Shown here piece by piece: positions 42,108 through 50,792 of a stretch of 59,234 nucleotides of DNA. The position numbers were made by a program, and so were the translations under genes. Origin of the DNA: Bacteroidaceae bacterium (GTDB lineage Bacteria > Bacteroidota > Bacteroidia > Bacteroidales > Bacteroidaceae). Position 1 is the stretch's first letter. Each line of letters begins with the position of its first letter. Where the stretch lies: positions 1-59,234 of the forward strand of contig JAFXDG010000024.1 of NCBI GenBank assembly GCA_017521285.1, written 5' to 3'. The notes beneath the pieces were generated by a model, which searched no databases, had not been told where the DNA came from, and worked only from the letters and a program-made list of their open reading frames with translations.

Positions 42108-44126
42108 TTACAGCATTGCTTTTACCTGATTATATACATTCTCGGCAGTGAAGCCCAACTTTTCGTCGAGTACCTTGTAGGGAGCTGAGAAACCGAAGCT
42201 TTCGAGACCCCATACTTTACCTTCGTGAGCGGGTACAAGACCTTGCAAGTTGACGGGAAGACCGGCAGTAAGACCGAACTTCTTCACACCTGCGGGCAAT
42301 ACCTGGGCCTGATACTCGGGGCACTGGCTGCGGAAGAGTCCTTCAGAAGGAACGCTCACGATTGAGCACTTCACACCATCCTTGCGGAGCAACTCGGCAC
42401 CGGCAACGAGGGTAGAAACTTCTGAACCAGAAGCTACGAGGATGACGTCAGCGTCAGCATCAGAACCAGCCACGATGTAAGCTCCCTTAGCAGCCTGGGC
42501 ATAGTCGTTGCCTGCGGGCAGGTCGGCAATGTTCTGACGGCTGAGGATGAGGGCAGTAGGAGTGGCTGTGTTGGCCATAGCGAGTGCCCAAGCCTCGGTC
42601 GTCTCCTTGGCATCAGCAGGACGGAGCACGAGGGTAGAGTTGTGACCCTTGTGGTTCTTCAGTTTCTCCATCAAGCGGATCTGTGCCTCTTGTTCAACGG
42701 GTTCGTGAGTAGGACCGTCTTCACCTACGCGGAAAGCATCGTGTGTCCAGATGAACTTCACGGGCAATTCCATGAGGGCAGCCATACGAACGGCGGGTTT
42801 CATGTAGTCAGAGAATACGAAGAAGGTACCGCAAGCGGGGATGACACCACCGTGGAGAGCCATACCGATGCAGCAGCAAGCCATTGTCAACTCGGCTACA
42901 CCTGCCTGGAAGAATGCACCGCTGAAGTCGCCCTTGGCAAGAGCCTTGGTCTTCTTCAAGAAACCGTCAGTCTTGTCAGAGTTAGAGAGGTCGGCAGAAG
43001 CACAAATCATGTTGGGCACCTGCTCTGCAAGGGCAGAGAGACATGCGGCAGAAGCGTTACGGGTAGCATCGCCAGCCTTCTGTTCAACCTTGCTCCAGTC
43101 AATCTGGGGAGCCTTGTTGGCAAACCAGTCAGCCTGTGCAGCAGCCTTTTCGGGATTAGCAGCAGCCCATTCAGCCTCTTCTGCATAGCGGGCAGCGCAG
43201 ATAGCTTTCAACTCTTCAGCACGCTTGGCATAGAGTTCCTTCACGTCGTCGAAGATTTGGAAAGGATTCTCGGGATCGCCACCGAGGTTCTTCACTGTGT
43301 TGGTGAAAGCGTCGCCACCGAGGGGAGCACCATGAGTCTTGCAGTTGCGCTCGTAAGAAGAGCCGTCGGCCTTCAAAGCACCCTTACCCATGATACACTT
43401 ACCGATGATGAGGGCGGGTTTGCCTTCAACAGCCTTGGCTGCTTCGATAGCCTTGCGGATTTCGGCAGCGTCGTTACCATTGATTTCAATCACTTCCCAA
43501 CCGAGGGCACGATACTTGGCAGCAGTGTCTTCGTTCATAACTTCAGCAGTCTCGGTAGAGAGCTGGATGTCGTTAGAGTCGTAGAACATGATGAGGTTGT
43601 CCAATCCCAACACACCAGCTACGCGGGCTGCACCCTGAGAGATTTCCTCCTGAACACCACCGTCAGAGATATAGGCGTAGATGGTTTCTTTTGCGAAAGT
43701 GGGGTTGCCTGTGTGGGCAGCCAAGAACTTGGCAGCGATGGCAGCACCTACGGCAAAGGTGTGACCCTGGCCGAGAGGACCTGATGTGTTTTCAATACCA
43801 CGGGCAATTTCAAACTCGGGGTGACCGGTAGTGGGAGAGCCCCACTGACGGAGCTGGGCAATCTCTTCAAGGCTGAACTTGCCGATGAGAGCCAACTGGG
43901 CATAGAGCATAGGAGCCATGTGACCGGGGTCGAGGAAGAAACGGTCGCGACCTACCCATGTGGGGTTTTCGGGGTCGTAGTTGAGGTACTCAGAATAGAG
44001 CACATTGATGAAGTCGGCACCACCCATAGCACCACCGGGGTGACCTGATTTTGCTTTCTCTACAGAAGCGGCAGCCAAGATACGGATATTGTCGGCTGCA
44101 TGGTTCAATACTTTAATGTCGTTCAT
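42108..44126 (-). CDS. tkt: Transketolase
   Basis: A full-length thiamine-diphosphate enzyme of 672 residues that moves two-carbon units between xylulose 5-phosphate and aldoses. The N terminus has SVEKAKSGHPGGAMGGADF; the cofactor-binding region has YISDGGVQEEISQGA, LIMFYDSNDIQL; the pyrimidine domain has GVAELTMACCCIGMA and RVGEDGPTHEPVEQ. Its place behind the arabinose kinases and before rpiB shows that the operon carries D-xylulose 5-phosphate into the central pathway. Confidence 0.96.
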   Translation of the reverse strand: MNDIKVLNHAADNIRILAAASVEKAKSGHPGGAMGGADFINVLYSEYLNYDPENPTWVGRDRFFLDPGHMAPMLYAQLALIGKFSLEEIAQLRQWGSPTTGHPEFEIARGIENTSGPLGQGHTFAVGAAIAAKFLAAHTGNPTFAKETIYAYISDGGVQEEISQGAARVAGVLGLDNLIMFYDSNDIQLSTETAEVMNEDTAAKYRALGWEVIEINGNDAAEIRKAIEAAKAVEGKPALIIGKCIMGKGALKADGSSYERNCKTHGAPLGGDAFTNTVKNLGGDPENPFQIFDDVKELYAKRAEELKAICAARYAEEAEWAAANPEKAAAQADWFANKAPQIDWSKVEQKAGDATRNASAACLSALAEQVPNMICASADLSNSDKTDGFLKKTKALAKGDFSGAFFQAGVAELTMACCCIGMALHGGVIPACGTFFVFSDYMKPAVRMAALMELPVKFIWTHDAFRVGEDGPTHEPVEQEAQIRLMEKLKNHKGHNSTLVLRPADAKETTEAWALAMANTATPTALILSRQNIADLPAGNDYAQAAKGAYIVAGSDADADVILVASGSEVSTLVAGAELLRKDGVKCSIVSVPSEGLFRSQCPEYQAQVLPAGVKKFGLTAGLPVNLQGLVPAHEGKVWGLESFGFSAPYKVLDEKLGFTAENVYNQVKAML

Positions 44127-44143
44127 ATTGTTTAATGATTAAG

Positions 44144-44250
44144 AGACCCACCTATATCTTCCCTGTGAGGGAGGACTTGAAAATACTATTGTCATTAATT
44201 GATAGGAGAAATCAAGCCCCCTCCCTCACAGGGAGGGATGGGGTGGGTCT
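44144..44250. repeat. Inverted repeat between the FGGY kinase and tkt
   Basis: AGACCCACC at 44144 pairs with GGTGGGTCT ending at 44250. CCCTGTGAGGGAGG inside the left arm pairs with CCTCCCTCACAGGG in the right arm. It occupies most of the 132-base gap. Confidence 0.8.
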
Positions 44251-44258
44251 GTTATTAT

Positions 44259-45857
44259 TTATTTCTTGCAATTCACTGCTGCTTCTTCGATACCGAGGCA
44301 AGCTTTGTAGTTCTCGATGTACTTGTTGAAGCCTTCTACGTCTTCGGGGGTGGGGGCAATCTCCACACCTGTGTTACCGGCAAAGACTACGCGGTCGAGA
44401 TAGTCGGCCAAAGCCAATCCCTTCGGATTGTTTACCAAGTAAGAGGCCAACAGCGCCATACCCCACGGACCACCTTCACCAGCAGTCTCCATGACAGAGA
44501 TGGGAGAGTTGATGGCAGCAGCAAGGATGCGTTGTCCTACGCCGGCAGTCTTGAAGAGACCACCATGTCCGGTGATGCGGTCAACCTTGATTTTCTCTTC
44601 GTTGAAGAGTATGTCGTTACCAATCTTGAGCACGCCGACAGAGGCATGAAGATGGGCACGCATGAAGTTGGCAAGGTTGAACTTGTCGCCTGCTGAACGT
44701 ACGAAGAGGGGACGACCTTCGGCCAAACCTGTTACAGGTTCACCTGAGATGTAGTTATAAGAGATGAGACCACCGCAGTCGGGGTTACCCTTGAGAGCGT
44801 TGTTGTAGAGCTTGCCGTACACTTCGTTCATGTCAACGGGGATGCCCAACAGTTCCTGATACTCCTTGAAGAGGTTCACCCACGCGTTGAGGTCAGAAGT
44901 ACAGTTGTTGCAATGTACCATGGCTACCAGACTACCGTCGGGAGTGGTTACCATATCAATCATTTCGTAAGGTTTGGAGAGGTCTTTCTCCAACACAATC
45001 ATTGAGAATGATGAAGTTCCGGCAGAAACGTTACCTGTGCGCTGCTTTACGGCATTGGTGGCAACCATACCTGTACCTGCGTCACCTTCGGGAGGACATA
45101 CAGGGATACCGGGTTTCAAATGGCCTGATACGTCGAGCTTCTTGGCACCTTCGGGAGTAAGGAATCCTGCATTTTCACCGGCAACGAGTACTTGGGGAAG
45201 AATGTCGAGCAGTTTCCAATCGAAGCCCTTGGGGGCAATCAGATTGTCGAACTTCTCAACCATCTCAGCAGAATAAGTCTTGGTTTCGGGGTCAACAGGA
45301 ATCATACCAGAAGCATCACCTACACCGAGTACACGATTGCCTGTAATCTGCCAGTGGATGTAGCCAGCCAATGTGGTGAGGAAATTGATTTGATTTACGT
45401 GTTCCTCGTTGTTCAAGATGGCCTGATAGAGGTGAGAGATGCTCCAACGCAAGGGGATGTTGTAAACGAACAACTCAGACAAAGCGGCTGCGGCCTGACC
45501 AGTGTTGGTGTTTCTCCATGTGCGGAAGGGTACGAGTATTTCTTCCTTTTCGTTGAAAGCCATGTAGCCGTGCATCATGGCGCTGACACCGATGGCAGCC
45601 AATGTCTCGATTTCAATGTCGTAGAGTTCTTTCACATTGTTGCGCAGATCAGCATAGCAATCCTGCAAACCATACCAAATAGCTTCTACGCTGTATGTCC
45701 AAAGACCATCGACGAGCTGGTTTTCCCATGTGTGGCTTCCTTGGGCAATGGGCTTGTTCTCTTCATCAATCAGCACCGCCTTGATGCGGGTAGAGCCAAA
45801 CTCGATACCGAGAACGGCTTTTCCTGATTCGATGACTGATTTTGCTTCAATATTCAT
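44259..45857 (-). CDS. FGGY-family carbohydrate kinase (xylulokinase-like)
   Basis: A 532-residue sugar kinase. The N-terminal phosphate loop is GIEFGSTRIKAVLID (about residues 17-31), the second phosphate motif is GDAGTGMVATN, followed by GNVSAGTSSFSM, and the C-terminal part has GHGGLFKTAGVGQR. It is distinct from the classical ribulokinase encoded just upstream. Xylulose is the likeliest substrate, because transketolase follows, but other pentuloses are possible. It is 23 bases after araB. Confidence 0.85.
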   Translation of the reverse strand: MNIEAKSVIESGKAVLGIEFGSTRIKAVLIDEENKPIAQGSHTWENQLVDGLWTYSVEAIWYGLQDCYADLRNNVKELYDIEIETLAAIGVSAMMHGYMAFNEKEEILVPFRTWRNTNTGQAAAALSELFVYNIPLRWSISHLYQAILNNEEHVNQINFLTTLAGYIHWQITGNRVLGVGDASGMIPVDPETKTYSAEMVEKFDNLIAPKGFDWKLLDILPQVLVAGENAGFLTPEGAKKLDVSGHLKPGIPVCPPEGDAGTGMVATNAVKQRTGNVSAGTSSFSMIVLEKDLSKPYEMIDMVTTPDGSLVAMVHCNNCTSDLNAWVNLFKEYQELLGIPVDMNEVYGKLYNNALKGNPDCGGLISYNYISGEPVTGLAEGRPLFVRSAGDKFNLANFMRAHLHASVGVLKIGNDILFNEEKIKVDRITGHGGLFKTAGVGQRILAAAINSPISVMETAGEGGPWGMALLASYLVNNPKGLALADYLDRVVFAGNTGVEIAPTPEDVEGFNKYIENYKACLGIEEAAVNCKK

Positions 45858-45880
45858 GATGTTTGTTCTTTATTTGTCAA

Positions 45881-47554
45881 TTAATTAAATAGTTTCTTTT
45901 CAGTAAATTGTCCTACCTTGACGTACTTTTCGTAAATTTTGGCGTATATCTCGGTATTCTCAGTCTTAGGCGTATATTCCTTGGCATACCCGGAATTCAT
46001 GGCGGCAATGGCGTCTTCTACCTTATTATATATACCAGCTGCAGTTGCAGCAAACATGGCTGCACCAAGTGCACATATTTGGTCTGTTTTGCACACCTTG
46101 ATGGGCATGTTCAATACATCGCTCAATGTTTGTATGACAAAGGGCGACTTCAGCGCTATACCACCAATGCCGATGACATTGTCGATGCGTACTCCTTCGT
46201 TGATGAAATGGTCAACAATGGCTTTGGTTCCGAAAGCTGTGGCTTCGACCAATGCACGGAAAATCTTTGGAGCTGAAGTTCCAAGGGTGATACCCGTAAT
46301 GGTTCCTTGCAACAATTGGTTCGCATTGGGCGAGCGGCGTCCGTTCATCCAATCGGTAGCAATGACAGTGCTTTCGCTCAAAGGAATCTTCTCGGCATCG
46401 GCACTGAGGGCAGGGATAATTCGTTCGCAAGCCTCGTCGATGATGGCAGCGCGGGTGTTGAAGTCGATAAGCTCAGTTTTGCCAACGATTTGTTTGATAG
46501 GGAACTCAAGTACGCGTTTGAACCATGCATAGATGTCGCCAAAAGCGGATTGTCCCGCTTCGAAACCTACCATACCTGGAATGACGGATCCGTCAACTTG
46601 ACCACAGATACCTTTGATGAGTTTGTGTCCAACTTCCTCGTAAGGAGCCACCATGATGTCACAAGTGGATGTTCCAATTACACTGACAAGTGTGTGAGGA
46701 GTGACTCCGGCACCTACAGCGCCCATGTGGCAATCGTAAGCTCCTCCGGCTACAATCACTTCTGTACTCAAACCAAGGCGGGCAGCCCATTCGGGACACA
46801 ACTTGCCAACAGGCTTGTCGGCAGTCTCTGTGTCGGTGAACAGACGTTCACGGAAACCAGCCAATAGCGGGTCGAGTGTGGTGAGGAATTCTTCGGAAGG
46901 CAGACCTCCCCACTTGGGATGCCACATGGCTTTGTGACCTCCGGCGCATCGGCTGCGTACTATGTCCTTGGAAGAAGTGACACCTGTGAGAATGGCTGGC
47001 AACCATTCGCAATGTTCAACAATGGAATAGGCTGCCTTGCGTATTTCTTCGTCTTCGCGAAGAATATGTAAAGCTTTAGCCCAAAACCATTCGGAAGAAT
47101 AAACACCGCCTTCATAAGCCACATAATCAACATCCCACTCCTTGCAGAGTTTGTTGATCTCGGCAGCTTCCTTCACAGCCGTGTGATCCTTCCAAAGGAC
47201 GAACATGGCGTTGGGGTTTTCGAAGAACTCGGGCAGGAGGGAGAGGGGAGTACCCGTCTCATCGGTGAACACAGGAGTAGAGCCGGTGGTGTCGAAGGCT
47301 ATGCCTATCACCTTTTCGGCTGTACCCGGTGGACACTTGCTGAGTGCTTCGCGTACACTGTCTTCCAATACTTCGAGATAGTCCATCGGGTGTTGGCGGT
47401 ACTGGTTGGTTTTGGGGTTGCAATACAATCCCATGTTCCAACGCGGATAGTACTTGACGGCTGTACCCATAATCTCACCGTTGAAGGCGTTTACTATGAG
47501 TGCACGTGCCGAATCACTACCATATTCGAAGCCAATGACAAATTTTTCTTCCAT
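45881..47554 (-). CDS. araB: L-ribulokinase
   Basis: A 557-residue ribulokinase, the second step of L-arabinose breakdown. The N-terminal IGFEYGSDSARALIVNAFNG, GIAFDTTGSTPVF, the substrate region GGHKAMWHPKWGGLPSEEFL and the C-terminal GIGGIALKSPFVIQTLSDVL are AraB signatures. The frame is open to 47584, but MEEKFVIGFEYGSDS at 47554 is the family start; the upstream part lies in the word-repeat hairpin. It is followed closely by the second kinase. Confidence 0.95.
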   Translation of the reverse strand: MEEKFVIGFEYGSDSARALIVNAFNGEIMGTAVKYYPRWNMGLYCNPKTNQYRQHPMDYLEVLEDSVREALSKCPPGTAEKVIGIAFDTTGSTPVFTDETGTPLSLLPEFFENPNAMFVLWKDHTAVKEAAEINKLCKEWDVDYVAYEGGVYSSEWFWAKALHILREDEEIRKAAYSIVEHCEWLPAILTGVTSSKDIVRSRCAGGHKAMWHPKWGGLPSEEFLTTLDPLLAGFRERLFTDTETADKPVGKLCPEWAARLGLSTEVIVAGGAYDCHMGAVGAGVTPHTLVSVIGTSTCDIMVAPYEEVGHKLIKGICGQVDGSVIPGMVGFEAGQSAFGDIYAWFKRVLEFPIKQIVGKTELIDFNTRAAIIDEACERIIPALSADAEKIPLSESTVIATDWMNGRRSPNANQLLQGTITGITLGTSAPKIFRALVEATAFGTKAIVDHFINEGVRIDNVIGIGGIALKSPFVIQTLSDVLNMPIKVCKTDQICALGAAMFAATAAGIYNKVEDAIAAMNSGYAKEYTPKTENTEIYAKIYEKYVKVGQFTEKKLFN

Positions 47555-47566
47555 AATTAATGTAAT

Positions 47567-47662
47567 CAGTTGACAAGTTAACAAGTTGACAAGTAAACCA
47601 AGGAATGTGGAATGAACTCAAATCCTTGTCAACTTGTATCTTGTCAACTTGTCAACTCAAAT
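47567..47662. repeat. AACAAGTTGAC word repeats forming a hairpin between araA and araB
   Basis: GTTGACAAGTTAACAAGTTG on the left pairs with several CAACTTGTCAAC words on the right (47627-47659). The block fills the 112-base gap. Confidence 0.8.
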
Positions 47663-47666
47663 TAAA

Positions 47667-49208
47667 TTAGCAAAGTGCCTTATTCAGCATGTAATACACT
47701 TCGTTCATGCGCAGTTCTTGCTTGAACGAGCTGATAGTAGTATCTTTGTTGATTTTGATGTATTCGATTCCAACGATTTCAGCGAAATCTTCCCAATACT
47801 CTTCGGTGATGTCGTATGAGAATGCGCTGTGGTGAGTACCACCTGCGAGAATCCATGCGCCAGCACCAATTTCGAATGTGGGCTGAGGAATCCAAAGGGC
47901 AGATGCAACAGGAAGGTTAGGCATGGGCTTCGGCTCGATGCACTCAACTTCTTGAGAGATGAGACGGAAACGGTTGCCAAGGTCAACAACTGTAGCCTTG
48001 ATACCACGGCCTACCTTTGAAGTGAATACGAGACGGGCAGTCTGCTGCTTGCGGATACCGATACCGAGGAAGTGAACTTCGAGTTTGGGTTTGTCAACAG
48101 CGATGAGCGGACAAATCTCGAGCATGTGGCTCTGGAGGCAAGAAGACTGGTCACCGGCGAAGTTGAGGGTGTAGTCTTCGAGGAATGAGCATCCGATAGG
48201 CATACCATGCTGGATAACCCAGAGAGTACGGCAGAGACATGCTGTCTTCCAGTCACCTTCTGCACCGAAACCGATACCTTCAGCCATGAGACGCTGAGAA
48301 GCGAGACCCGGAATCTGGTCGAAGCCTACGAAGTTAGGATCGTTGATGTCGGCATCGCCGAGGTCGTCGAAGTTGGTAGTGAATGCAGTAGCTCCTTCGT
48401 CGGCCAATACACGGCGCAGGGCGATTTCAGCCTTGGCAGCATTCTTAACCTTCTCCCAATAAACTTCTTCACCGCTTTCGTCAATCTTGATTTCGTATTC
48501 CTTCTTATACTCTTCAACAAGGGCATCAGCTTCGGCGTCAGTCACCTTCTTGAGGTAATCCATCAATGAAGATACGGGGTAGTAGTCAACATGATAACCC
48601 ATGCGCTGTTCGAACTCTACGCGGTCGCCATCAGTAACGGCTACATTGTTCATGTTCATACCGAACATGAGGCAACGTACGTTCTTGGCATCGGCAACAC
48701 CGGCTGCTACACGTGCCCATACGGCAATCTTCTCCTGTACTTCTTCGTTTTTCCAGTAGCCGCAAACTACCTTGCGGGGAACACGCATACGAGTGCAGAT
48801 GTGACCGAACTCGATGTCGCCATGAGCTGACTGGTTGAGGTTCATGAAGTCCATGTCAATTGACTCCCAAGGAATCTCAGCATTGTACTGGGTGTGGAAG
48901 TGGAGCAACGGTTTCTGCAGAGTCTGAAGAGCCTTAATCCACATTTTGGCAGGAGAGAAGGTGTGCATCCATGTGATGATACCGATACACTTTACATCGT
49001 TGTTAGCAGCCTTCATTACAGCTTCAGCCTCTTTTGAAGAGTTTGCTGTACCCTTATATACAACCTTGATAGGAAGTTTGCCACTGTTGTTGAGACCCTC
49101 AACCATTTCCTTTGAGTGTCCATCTACTATCTTAACTGTTTCGCCACCATAGAGCAGCTGGGCACCTGTTACCCACCAAATTTCATACTGTTCAAAAATG
49201 TTTGCCAT
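47667..49208 (-). CDS. araA: L-arabinose isomerase
   Basis: A 513-residue AraA that converts L-arabinose to L-ribulose with Mn2+. FEQYEIWWVTGAQLLYGGET starts the protein. The metal and catalytic residues sit in LMAEGIGFGAEGDWKTA (Glu), SFLEDYTLNF (Glu), SHMLEICP (His) and GTHHSAFSYD (His). Length matches the family. It lies 46 bases downstream of araD and is part of the same transcript. Confidence 0.97.
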   Translation of the reverse strand: MANIFEQYEIWWVTGAQLLYGGETVKIVDGHSKEMVEGLNNSGKLPIKVVYKGTANSSKEAEAVMKAANNDVKCIGIITWMHTFSPAKMWIKALQTLQKPLLHFHTQYNAEIPWESIDMDFMNLNQSAHGDIEFGHICTRMRVPRKVVCGYWKNEEVQEKIAVWARVAAGVADAKNVRCLMFGMNMNNVAVTDGDRVEFEQRMGYHVDYYPVSSLMDYLKKVTDAEADALVEEYKKEYEIKIDESGEEVYWEKVKNAAKAEIALRRVLADEGATAFTTNFDDLGDADINDPNFVGFDQIPGLASQRLMAEGIGFGAEGDWKTACLCRTLWVIQHGMPIGCSFLEDYTLNFAGDQSSCLQSHMLEICPLIAVDKPKLEVHFLGIGIRKQQTARLVFTSKVGRGIKATVVDLGNRFRLISQEVECIEPKPMPNLPVASALWIPQPTFEIGAGAWILAGGTHHSAFSYDITEEYWEDFAEIVGIEYIKINKDTTISSFKQELRMNEVYYMLNKALC

Positions 49209-49254
49209 AATTCTTATAGTTTTAATGTTAATGAATTATATACTTAATAATCTC

Positions 49255-49956
49255 TTAATGCTTTTGGCCTTTTTGTCCGTAGTAGGCATTGGGGCCATGT
49301 TTGCGATTGTAATGCTTCTCGATGAGGAGCGGGTTCATGGTTGTCTCGGGATTGAGCGTGAACGAAATGTAAGCCATTTTGGCACACTGTTCCATCACCT
49401 TGGCATTGTACACAGCGTTAGCAGGACTTGTTCCCCATGAGAATGGACCGTGATTCTTCACCAAAACACCCGGTGTATGGTCGGGGTTGATGCCTTCAAA
49501 ACGTTTAACGATTACATTGCCGGTTTCCAATTCATATTCGCCTTCCACTTCAGCCTTGGTCATGTCGTCGGTACAAGGGATGGCTTTGTAGAAATAGTCG
49601 GCATGAGTAGTACCGATGTTGGGAATGTCCTTACCAGCCTGTGCCCATGCGGTGGCATAGGTAGAGTGGGTGTGGACAACACCCTGGATGTTGGGGAATG
49701 CGCGATAGAGAACGAGGTGAGTGGGAGTGTCTGAAGAGGGATTCAAATCGCCTTCAACCACTTCACCCGTATGAAGGTCAACTACCACCATGTCTGAGGC
49801 TTTCATGTCGTCGTAACTTACACCACTGGGTTTGATTACTACCAATCCCTTTTCACGGTCGATACCTGACACGTTGCCCCAAGTGAATATAACCAAACCT
49901 TGTTTGACAAGATCGAGGTTCGCTTGGAATACTTTTTCTTTCAGTTCTTCTAACAT
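49255..49956 (-). CDS. araD: L-ribulose-5-phosphate 4-epimerase
   Basis: A 233-residue class II aldolase-fold epimerase, the last specific step to D-xylulose 5-phosphate. [20 protein letters not shown] binds phosphate. The zinc ligands are in [15 protein letters not shown] (two His) and [10 protein letters not shown] (third His). It ends in a basic tail. It follows araR by 46 bases. Confidence 0.96.
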   Translation of the reverse strand: MLEELKEKVFQANLDLVKQGLVIFTWGNVSGIDREKGLVVIKPSGVSYDDMKASDMVVVDLHTGEVVEGDLNPSSDTPTHLVLYRAFPNIQGVVHTHSTYATAWAQAGKDIPNIGTTHADYFYKAIPCTDDMTKAEVEGEYELETGNVIVKRFEGINPDHTPGVLVKNHGPFSWGTSPANAVYNAKVMEQCAKMAYISFTLNPETTMNPLLIEKHYNRKHGPNAYYGQKGQKH

Positions 49957-50002
49957 AATATTAAATATTTAAAGTTTGTTATTACCTTATTATATATATG
50001 TG

Positions 50003-50680
50003 TCATAACTTGAATCGCGGGTCGCGGCTGTATGCCTTGTTGTTGAATTTGTACAGATAGGCACCTCGGCGCGAACTGGATTTGTCAATCATTTCTGTCT
50101 TTTCAATATAATCCATCTCGGCTACTTTCTTGCGGAAGTTTCGCTTGTCGATGGTTTCTCCCTGAATTGTTTCATAGAGGGATTGCATTTGGCTTAGGGT
50201 GAAGAGGCGGGGGAGGAGATTGAGACCGATGGGCTCGAGCGATGCTTTGCGGCGTATCAATTCTCTGGCTTTCTCAATCATGGCCGGATGGTCGAAACTC
50301 AACTCCGGCAGGTCGTGGATATTTATCCACTGTGCATTGTGTTTTTTGACCAGTTTACGGTCAGACTCATCTACATTGATGAGGGCATAGTAGGCAACGG
50401 ATATGACCCGTTCACCCGGATCGCGGTCAACTTCGCCAAAAGCTCCGACTTGTTCCATATAAACATTTTCGAGGCCGGTCAATTCTTTCAAGACACGTTT
50501 GGCGGCAGTATCTACGCTTTCATTCTGTTGGACAAAACCACCCATCAACGACCATTTCCCCTTTTCGGGCTCAAAATTACGTTTCAGTAGGAGCAGACTG
50601 AGCTCACCTTCGTTCAAACCGAAGATAATACAATCTACTGACACGTAGAATTGTGGGTTGATGTTGTAATAGGCGGTCAT
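50003..50680 (-). CDS. araR: AraR-type regulator with degenerate Nudix domain
   Basis: A 225-residue protein of the Nudix-derived AraR/NrtR group, the arabinose-responsive regulator characterised in Bacteroides thetaiotaomicron. The Nudix part (about residues 8-140) has a broken box, GGFVQQNESVDTAAKRVLKE then LTGL: the first Glu of REUXEE is Val and the last is Leu, so hydrolysis is unlikely and ligand sensing is likely. The C-terminal winged helix (about 145-225) has NFRKKVAEMDYIEKTEM and RGAYLYKFN. It sits within the operon it is expected to control. Confidence 0.92.
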   Translation of the reverse strand: MTAYYNINPQFYVSVDCIIFGLNEGELSLLLLKRNFEPEKGKWSLMGGFVQQNESVDTAAKRVLKELTGLENVYMEQVGAFGEVDRDPGERVISVAYYALINVDESDRKLVKKHNAQWINIHDLPELSFDHPAMIEKARELIRRKASLEPIGLNLLPRLFTLSQMQSLYETIQGETIDKRNFRKKVAEMDYIEKTEMIDKSSSRRGAYLYKFNNKAYSRDPRFKL

Positions 50681-50693
50681 TGTTTTAATTACG

Positions 50694-50783
50694 AGCTACA
50701 AGCAATAAGTTATAAGTTATGAGCTACAAGCTACGAGTTGGAGTGCCTGTTTGCCACTCGTCACCCGTAGCTCGTAGCTGATT
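50694..50783. repeat. GAGCTACAAGC word repeats with hairpin
   Basis: GAGCTACAAGC-type words occur three times. AGCTACGAGT, then GGAGTG, on the left pairs with CACTCGTCACCCGTAGCT on the right. It lies between the symporter gene and araR. Confidence 0.65.
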
Positions 50784-50792
50784 TAATTCAGA

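Noticed and set aside
42642-43784. Plus-strand open frame of 380 codons opposite transketolase
   Set aside because: Antisense shadow of a conserved, codon-biased gene; no family resemblance.
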